DNA from: Siphonodentalium dalli
Taxonomy: Eukaryota > Mollusca > Scaphopoda > Gadilida > Siphonodentaliidae
Direction: 5' to 3'
NCBI GenBank assembly: GCA_032622095.1
Contig: CP136069.1
Span: 155,235,043-155,299,042, forward strand
DNA: 64,000 nucleotides
Shown one piece after another: positions 11,901 through 22,280 of this stretch. Position numbers and translations under genes: made by a program. The first letter of the stretch is position 1; every line of letters begins with the position of its first letter. The notes beneath the pieces were generated by a model, which made no database searches, was not told the DNA's origin, and was given only the letters and a program-made list of their open reading frames with translations.

Positions 11901-14900
11901 TAATTGGGAATGAAAGCTTATTTCCTTTGCATTTTTGATCCGAACATTGGAATTTGATTTCTGTGGTGATCAGTTAATAATTGGTCCTAACATACCACTG
12001 TGGAGTTTCGTTGATACGTTTGGAGATTACTCAGAATGAAGACTTGACAGCATTTTGTGTGATAGCCATAATATGTGGGTGTGGTGAACTATAAATGATA
12101 CGAAAAACATAGGGTCTTCAATGAAAGAAAATAATTCAGACGGAAGTTTTGTAAGGTGAAGCATTACAAGTTCATCATCGTCAAGCTCATCCACCCAAAG
12201 ATAGAACAGTAATCCAAATGTGTCAATCATTTGGTACCACATGTCATTACGACGAGAGCACACTATATGATGAGTGCAATAAATCATAACGTGTGTTACC
12301 ACGTCGTCATAAACCAAGTGACATAACGCACAAGTACCCTCGTGTTTGGTAGCAGTAGTCGCTATAAGTTGGGCAACGGTGAAAAAGTATCTCTTCCGCT
12401 CTGGATATTGCCGACAACAACGCCAAAGGAGAGACATCTGTAAGTGACTTTGGATTTGATAGAAGCATGTTAGTGTTGGGTCGTTTTGAACATTTTGCGT
12501 CCAGTCGATATCGCGCTTACTGTTGACTTCCGTTTTGACTAGTCGGGTCCACTCCGGGCGGATTGGACACGTACCGACTACTGCGAGTTGCTCAAGATAT
12601 TGGTTCAAGTTGTGAGAAATAAGAATTCGTTCAATGTCAGCAAAGTATGACTGAGGATTATTATATTTACGAGAAAGATGCATGTGAAGTCTTGATACAA
12701 AAATTTCCTTGCATACTTTGGAAGGCGATATGCGACAAAGGCTACCAAACAAACTGAGTTTTCGTGCATCTATAAAAGAGGAAATAGGGCCTAGGCCCAT
12801 GAGACCTAGGACAATATCGGTTCTCGTCCTTACAGGCAGTCCTTGAATGCGTTTCAAGCAAAATCGGTGGATTTTCTCGAGCGAAGTAGTATCTGACACA
12901 GACATGCCACACAGAAATTCTGATCCATATAATCCTTTTGGCAGCACCATCGTTTTGTATATAGTTGCGCAACTCGACGGAGTGATCCCTCCGGCATAAA
13001 GACCAGCATTACTTAAGAGGAAAAAAGTTGACCTGATTTTGTCTACAATGACTTCAACAAATTCTTTGACAAAGCTGTACTTATTTACTTGTATGCCCAA
13101 ATGAGTGATTTCGTCTGTTTCGGTCAAAGTACTACCAGCGACGGTCCATCGTCTACTTGTGTTGCAACTCTGGCGAGAAGTTTCGTTAAAAACGATGACT
13201 TTACATTTGTTTGGATTATACATGAACCGCCACTTTTGACTATATGATGTGCATATATCGCATAAACGTTGTAAGCCGTAACTTGAGAGGGACAACAATG
13301 TCATATCATCAGCTTGTGTTGGAGACGAGCAGTTGGAGGATAAAAGTCGAAAACCAAAGTTTGAAGCTTCAAGTTCATACAACAGATCATCTATGTACAA
13401 CATATAGAACAGAGGGGATAAAATACCCCCTTGCCGTGCGCCTTGTTTTATCGCAATTGACTTAGACAGAATGTCTGTATGTTTGACTACACATGATATA
13501 TTACTCAAAAACTCTCTTAGGAGGAGCCATATTTTGCCTTGGAACCCACGATGGTGTAGTTTCAACAATAAGCCGTTGATCCATACTGTGTCGAATGCCT
13601 TATGTACATCCAAGAAGCAGGCGAATAGTTTAGACTGTTGTTCTTTTGTGAAATTCATGCTTTCATGCAATACATATGACGACATAAGACAACTGACATT
13701 TTTCTGAAAACCGTTTTGAAGGGGGTGAACTTTAATTAGATTTGGCGTATTGCGTTCCATGCGAGACAACATTATTTAAGATACGTCGTAACAAAGAATA
13801 ATAACAGGATCATAAATTGCAATCAATATCCTATACATTATGAAGGTACTCATCTGGCGAGCCCCAGACATTTTTTTATATATATTTACACACTAAGTGT
13901 TTTCATCACTAAATCCAGCATTCTGATTGGTCGGCGCCCACGTGGCTAGTTGCAGTTATTTCTCGGTGAATGCGCAACGCCTTGTAACACCAAGTTAATA
14001 ACACCATCGATACGTCATTAGGTTTGGAAAGACGAACGCGTAATGCTTTGGGCGCATTTTGACTCGCACAGGATTTACTTAATACATCATCGGGTTTCAA
14101 CATGAAGAGAAATTGTTCCTATTAACTCTTGCCAAGGGTGCTATTGGGTATTTTGGGCTGATCTTGTCACGATACACTTTTCGATTTAAATATATTTACA
14201 AAAGTGGCTTTTTCGCTAAATGTATATAAATATAAGGATTAACTGTCATGTGGACTATTTTTATGGAGATGTAACGGTGAGGTAAGTGGACATAACTTGT
14301 ATGTAAAACCCTTCGGGTTTTACACAAGTTATGTCCACTTACCTCACCGTTACATCTCCATAAAAACAGTCCACATGACAGTTAATCCTTATATACGGTT
14401 ATGATAGTTTACTCATTCTTTTCACAGGGAGACAGGCTTGTCACCGAGTGTATATTTGACTCGACTGAGAGAACTGAACCGACATTGGTAACTGTAACAT
14501 TTTACATGCACCGAAGCACACCATATGTATTCCTTTACGTGTTATTATATTGTAGAAAGCACGGTATGGGGACGTTCATGTAAAATTGTCAAAATTAACA
14601 AATTACATACCCATTTGGTGCAGGTTCATGACATCTGTTTGTTGAAAAACAACTATTGGCTTTCGCGAATGTATGTATAGTACATAGAGAATACCTACAG
14701 GTTTTGTTTGAATACCGAAATATCTCATGAGTGTCTGGAAAGGAATATTGAAGTTTTCCTCGCGGCTACAAGCCGCGAGTGAAATTCGATATTTTTTTTC
14801 CAGACACGAATGAGCTGTTTCAGGTATTCGAACAAAAAACTGTAGGTATTCTTTTTATTATATGCGGATTATTTAGGCTCAAAGTTGCTAAGTTAATTCT

Positions 14901-17900
14901 TAATTAATTAAATAATTAACTGTACTTAAGTAAAGGGCGCGCTTGTCAGTGTTTACAAACCGGAAATTAGAGCCTAGGCGTAAAGTTGAAGTTGACACGC
15001 TGCAACTCAAACATAGAATTGTCTACTGATCATGCGCCGCATGCAATGATCACTCGACCAACCTTGAAAGCAGCTGCTGTTAGCTTCAAGCCCAACCGTG
15101 AAATAACGCTATCTAGAGTTAAATAACGACATCGTATTTCACTGTGGCTTCCAAGAGATAAAAACAACGATCTACGTTTCGGTAATTTCCCGCTATTTTA
15201 TAGTCAAGCATATAATAAAGTGTTGTATTCCACATTTTCTTACCTGTTTCACCCACACTCTGGAGTGATATCTGGGATCTTTAGAGGTAAATTGTAATAA
15301 CATCGGGTAGAGGTGGCAACATAACCAAATGACAAGTGTGCTTAACCACCAGAAGGTCATGCAGTTCTGTGGAAGAGTTCAAGTTAATACGTTTTGAGTT
15401 TTTTTGTTTTGGTCTGGAATGAGCCTATTCAGCAACCACATCTACCGTTCGATTTGCCGCCGCTCTGAACGGGCGCTATCTGGTATACACGCCCGCATGT
15501 TTGGCTAAAACACGTCGTTTTTTCGAGAGGGGTTTACGTTTATGCAGGCTACAACGAGAATAAACAGGGATGTATGCCAAGTAATGTATTATATATAATT
15601 ATCCCTGTATTGTGGTTATGGCCTGATGCCACATTTTTTTGATCAACGACAGATGAAATACATTTAAGACCGAAAACTGGAACTTGGAAGCCCCATTTCT
15701 TTTATCCCACTGACATAATTTGAGTGAATATTTGAGATGTTACGACCATTTGTCCTATAATTACAGTGTGTGCAACAGGAGAAAACCAAATATTTTTTCT
15801 AGGTACCATGATACTTAGGATGACAGGCAGGTAAAACACTGAAATTCTGAGCTGTTGGATTTTTGACAGAGTCAACATGAGTCCATGTCATGAAATTTCT
15901 GAATGTTACTTTTCTACAGTGAACAGTAGACCATATTATTTTCCTCAGGAGTTCAGACAAATCTCACATATTCAATCCTATTTGAGTCCATGAAACTTGA
16001 ACAAAACGACTATAATTGGAAGATGGACTTTCTTCATTCAAACATGAAAATATAGATCTCATTGCCCCTGTTGCCAATGTCTGTGTCACCCTGTTACCAA
16101 GAGCACAACAAAGCATTATATGAGAGTGTAAAGTCGCCTTCTCGAGAAACCTGCCACCAGAGAGAATGTCACCAAATAGGTAATCCCAACAAAAGTTAAA
16201 AATAGTGGTGATTTGAAATCATTTATGCATACCGGGGTACATTCATGAACAAATGAGGCGAGTAGGTCAATTGTAGATATGGCAAGAAACGTGAGCAGAA
16301 AGTTATGGGGGTATGTTTTTGGCCCATGTAGAAAGTCTTGGAACAGAGCGGGACAAGCGTTACAAAAGCTGATAAGACATATATACTTATTTCTTCATAT
16401 ATGGCAAGAAACGAGTGAAAAAATTAAAGGAGGTATGTTTTTGTCCCATGTAGAAAGCCTTGATACAGAGCGGGACAAGCGTTACAGAAGCTGATAAAAT
16501 ATGTTTTTATTTTTCATCGTTATCTGCGTCTCAGTAGTAACCCTTGATACAGAGCGATACAAGCGTTACAGAAGTTTAAGAAATCGTTTTTATTTCTAGT
16601 GGTTATCTGCGTCCCAGTAGTAACCCTTGATACAGAGCGATACAAGCGTTACAGCAGTTAGAGATTCGTTTTTATTTCTCATCGTTATCTGCGTCCCAGT
16701 AGTAACCCTTGATACAGAGCGATACAAGCGTTACAGAATCTTACAGAGTAGATTTTATTTCTCATCGTTATCTGCGTCCCAGTAGTAACCCTTGATACAG
16801 AGTGATACAAGCGTTACAGAAGTTTAAGGAATCGTTTTTATTTCTAGTGATTATCTGTGTCCCAGTAGTAACCGTTGGGACAGAGCGGGACAGACGTTAC
16901 AGAAGTTTAAGAAATCGTTTTTATTTCTAGTGATTATTTGCGTCCCAGTAGTAACCCTTGGGGCAGAGCGATACAAGCGTTACAGAATCTTATAGAGGTG
17001 ATTTTACGTCTCACCATTATCTGTGGCCCGGTAGTAACCCTTGGGACAGAGTGGGACAGACGTTACAGCAGTTTACGGAATCGTTTTTTATTTCTGATCG
17101 TTATCTCCGTCCCAGTAGTAACCCTTGTGACAGAGCGGGACAGACGTTACAGCAGTTTAAGGAATCGTTTTTTTTTCTTCTAGTGATTATCTGCGTCTCA
17201 GTAGTAACCATTGGGACAGAGTGGGACAGACGTTACAGAAGTTTAAGGGGTCGTTTTTATTTCTAGTGTGATTATCTGCGTCCCAGTAGTAACCCTTGGG
17301 ACAGAGCGATACAAGCATTACAGCAGTTTAAGGAATCGTTTTTATTTCTAGTGATTATCTGCGTCCCAGTAGTAACCCTTGGGACAGAGCGATACAAGCG
17401 TTACAGCAGTTTAAGGAATCGTTTTTATTTCTAGTGATTATCTGCGTCCCATTAGTAATCCTTGGGACAGAGCGATACAAGCGTATAAAGACCATAAATT
17501 GAAGTCTGGTGTTATATAGCTTCTTGCTAAGTCTTAATGGAAAACGTCACATGTGACCTACTGGTATTAATTTTTTTATTCATAATAAGTTTTAAGTTTT
17601 TAAATCCAGATAAAACGACTTCATATTCTCGTGGCCACGACTTTCTTCTCATGGCCATGACTTTATACTCGTGGCCACGACTTTCTTCTCGTGGCCACGA
17701 TTTCATATTCTCGTGGCCACGACTTGATAAAAAATCGGATGTCACCTCCGAGGCTCCATAGATTTCTGACTTTGCAGCAAAAATATCAACGCCTCCTATA
17801 TGGCTATTGTTTACAATTCGCTACACAGCGTCGCCAGAAATCAGAAAGTTTTCACTATTTAAAACGACGTTTGTGGCTACTTAAGAATGATATTGTGTTT

Positions 17901-20900
17901 TCAGGCATTGATCTTCAACGATGATCGTCACTAATCAAAACATGTCAGTTGCATCAGAGAAACTGTGTTTTCAAACGGGCAATGGACGCAAAAAGGACAC
18001 ACCCAATCGTCTTATGAAGCATATTCTGTTTTACTTGGAAGCTGCTCTGTTTCTCTGGAACATTATGTACGGTCAGGCGATGATCGCAGTATTGCGTGAA
18101 TTCGTCAATGAGTATTCATATACCAGTCTATTCTCTTTTTATTTTGTAAAACACGGGCAGCCTCTTGGAAACCCCCCATAAAACAACGCGTTAGCCAGAT
18201 AGGCGGCTGTACATGCTAGATATAGGCAAATAGAATTGTAGGTGTGACAATATAAACCTTGCGGACGCAGCAAGAGTCACAACACTGGTAGACGACAGCT
18301 TCGATGGCAATGTTCATTCACTGAGCATGTGTACCTACTTTGAGATGAAAAAATATATCATTCAAATATACGGTCACTTCTGTGAAGCACGCTTGTCAAA
18401 TTAAGACAGTTATAATTACATAATTTCACACATTAGATTGATCCTTGCACTAATTGAACCATCTCGGTTCGTAAAGTAGTAACTTGAACCTATTATAGTG
18501 TCAGTTCTCCCATATTAAAATAGACATATTCTACTGGAATCAGGTTGTGGGGGTGGAGCCTGGCATGTGACCTACCATGCATGCACGCTACTGCTGACCG
18601 GTATATCATTCATCATGTTTTACCTACCCGTCACAATCGAGTCTATTATAGTGACTTGGGATACGGGCCAATATAAAACTTATTCAATAATATTCGGCAA
18701 CTATACTTGCACATTTCTTTCTTTGAGGGCGGGCTGAGTTCGAATGAGGAAATGTGTCTGGCGTTCGTCATGTACTATCCCAAAACGTCACTCATCAGCT
18801 GCGGCTCTGTACCGACGTACAACTTCACCAGGCAGTATCTGCAAAGCGGGCTGTTGGAAATGAGGGAGGAGTACGACTGGTCGGACCCGGATGTCAGGAA
18901 ACACTTCGACGATCTCAAAGAAACGTCATACCACATGGTTCATTGTAACATCGGCGGTAGAAAGGTGAGATTCTCTAATGGGCGTGGCAAACATGGATGT
19001 GGGCTTGCCTCTTGAAACTTCATATCACGTGTATCATGGTCGGCGCAAGAAAGGTGAGATAATATAATGAGAGTGGCAAACATGGAAGTGGGCATGTCTT
19101 GATTGAAACTTCATACCACGTGTATAATTGAGACATCGGCGGCAGAATGGTCACATACTATTATGGGCACGATACTTCTAGGGTGTAGGGACCTGCAAAA
19201 ATGCAGTCCGACCGTCCTACCCGACCTTCGGCCGGAAACGACTCAACTAGTCTTGAAACTTCATATCACGTGTATCATGGTCTGCGAAAGAATTGTGATA
19301 TAATATATTGGGCGTGAAAAAGGGGTGTGGGTGTATCTTGTTCGAAAAATACCATGTGTATCATGGTGACATCGGCGACAGAACGTAGATATATATATAT
19401 GATCTCTAATGAGTCGCAATTATATACGACATTAATTAACCGAGTGCATTAAATTTAGTGACGAGGTTTATAAATTTTGTATATAATTGCGACGAATTTG
19501 AGATCCATGTTATCACATAATCACATTTTATCAAGCAAAAACGATCTCGAAACTGCTGGAGTTAAACAAACTTAGTATTGATTTCCTTATCACAACCAAA
19601 GAGGAAGTAAAGACACCTTCAAGAGAAACTATAGTTCCATTTTAAATGTGTCTTTTCGTGTTGAGAAATTGTTAAACGACCCCCTTCTCACCCATGTTTA
19701 TCTCACAGTGAAAACTCAAATTGAATATCATAATCATATTCTAATTAACATAATAATACAGTTCCAGCATTGACATCGATATCATTGCAATAAGCTCTTA
19801 CGCCACTGCGCGTGTCGAAAATCCACGTCTGTCTTACTAAAATACATTATTGTCATGTGCATAATGTCATATAATATCATTGGCAAAAAAGATGTGTGGG
19901 CACGTCTTGATTGAATCTTCATATCACGTGTATCGTGGGCGTCAAGAATGGTGAGATAACATAATGGGCGTGGCAAGAAAGGATGTGTGCGTGTATTTCT
20001 TGAGACTTCATGTCGTGTGCGTCATGCCATCGGTGAAATAAAGACGGGGCGCATGGGTAATGTAACGGATCTTAATAAGTGTCGCAAAAGGTGCCGCGCG
20101 GGGATCTTTCCTGTTGAAAACGCATTACAACGTATATCATTGTGACGTACACGGTGAAGCGAACTGCACACTGCACTCCGATCACCCTACCCAACCTCCA
20201 CGGTGACATTGATGGCCAAAATGTGAACTAATAGATGTAAGGGATGTGATTAAGGTTTTCTCGAAGCCATACCGGTATTGTGTGTATCAATGTGACATCG
20301 ACAAGATAGCGACGTCATCAGAGTGTAGATGTTTTCAGTTGTCAAATAAGAATGTCATATACCACGGACAAATGGAAATTTTAGGGAGGTTCAGAGTACT
20401 TCTAACTTGATGCCTGTTCGATTGAATGCATCCTTATAAACTGAAATAGATATGATATATTTATGCCCATAAGTGTGCTAAATTGTACTATATATTACGT
20501 ATTAATTTGATTTTGAATTTTGAGGTATATATAGTGTGGGATCGATTATGTCTAGTGATTGCACCATGGAATTACCGTTCATGGAAAGCGACAGAGGGCG
20601 CAAAAATCCGCCCCTCTGGTGGTGATAGTTCTTGAACAATACCGTTTGAGGACCGGGTTTGTGCCCTCGGTGGCTTTCTTGGTCGGTTCTTCCAAATAAG
20701 GAATATTTTTGTCCTGTATCATGTGATTCATTTATCATTGTAAATATGTTATGAATATATAGTCTATATGTACCCATGTTTAACCCTTTACCCAACATAA
20801 TGGCCCTGTGCCAATGCATTCTCTTATATATGCGAGTCGACCATAGGTCGCCTCGCATATATAAGAGAATGCATTGGCTTAACACATTAAAAATTATAAA

Positions 20901-21496
20901 ATTGTTAAAGAATGTAAGAAAAAATGGTAAAAAAGTGTTAAAAAAAGATTTTCTTTTAGGCCAATGCATTCTCTTATATATGCGAGGCGACATATGGTCG
21001 ACTCGCATATATAAGAGAATGCATTGGCACAGGGCTAACTGTAACTATCACAATGTGGTCAAGGAGCCGGTTCCAATGATATCCATATTTGTATGGTTCT
21101 ATTGAGACAGACCGAAGATATTTTAGGCTGTTGAAGCTTTATTTGGCCGGTTTTGGCCGGTTTGTTGGGTAAAGGGTTAAAGACTGAATACAAAGTTGTT
21201 GTAAGTTGTCAGCAGCAATGCTACGCACACTTATATTAGACGATGCATGACATCGCCAGCCGTTCTCACATATACCGGTAATAAAGACGGATCAATAATA
21301 TCCGCTATACGAAAACGTCTGTCGATATTCATATGCATCATCAAACCTATGCTAACCGTCATCGTCTTAAATTGAAGTTAGAAGTTCTCGACCTAAACCT
21401 GCATATCAGTTCGTGTTTTCCCACGATAGACATACGGCGGTAACGTAAATGGAGGGTATTGCCCAGACCCATCAGATATATATGTATATATAAATA

Positions 21497-21539
<43 letters not shown>

Positions 21540-22240
21540 TCACATGATACCCTTAGTATATCATTAAAAAGCCATTACATATTTCCTTATCTCTCACTAG
21601 TGATGAATAGGCGCGTGCTTCTCGCCAACTTGACATCGCGCCAACAAAATGACTTTACATTGATTCAGGCGGATTAATTCTATTTCGATAAGCTGCGCAT
21701 GATACCAACATCAGAAAGTGCAAAATTATTGATTTGTTCATTAAAGTTAAATTCTTGTCCAAGTTCGTTGCACTAACAATATATATATATATACAAAAAC
21801 AAAGAGGCAAATTGGGAGACTTTATTTTCCTATCCGTCGACAGCCACAGAGCGCAATACTGTTGTATACGGTTGTGAAGCGTCTCAGCCAACGTTGTACA
21901 TATTATGCATTTTGTAACTTCTTTTAAGGGTTTTGATTTGTTAAGACGGCACAAAGCTCTAGTTTTTTCTTGTGATATACAACGACTCGTTGTGAATCAT
22001 ATTTATCAAACTCGTTTCATAAAATCTTATCTCCCAACATAACTTGTTTGAGATCTATATCTACGACTCATGTCCCGCCTATATTGGGCGAGATTTTGGA
22101 TATTCTTGGCACCCTGAAAAATGTTCCAGAGATCCTTGGTACCCAAATCAACGTTCTAGAGATCCTTGGAACCAAAATCAACGTTTCGAGATCCTTGGTA
22201 CACAAATCAACGGAAACATGCGATCTGGACTATTCACCTG

Positions 22241-22280
<40 letters not shown>

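Noticed and set aside
16500-17490. CRISPR-like or tRNA-like array
   Set aside because: The 84-bp units are repeated head to tail including the T-rich part; no variable spacers and no cloverleaf.
20502-21105. ORFs of 168 and 109 aa across MITE A
   Set aside because: They read through both hairpins (LLYMR..RIYKRMHW pattern is the palindrome translated) and have no independent support.
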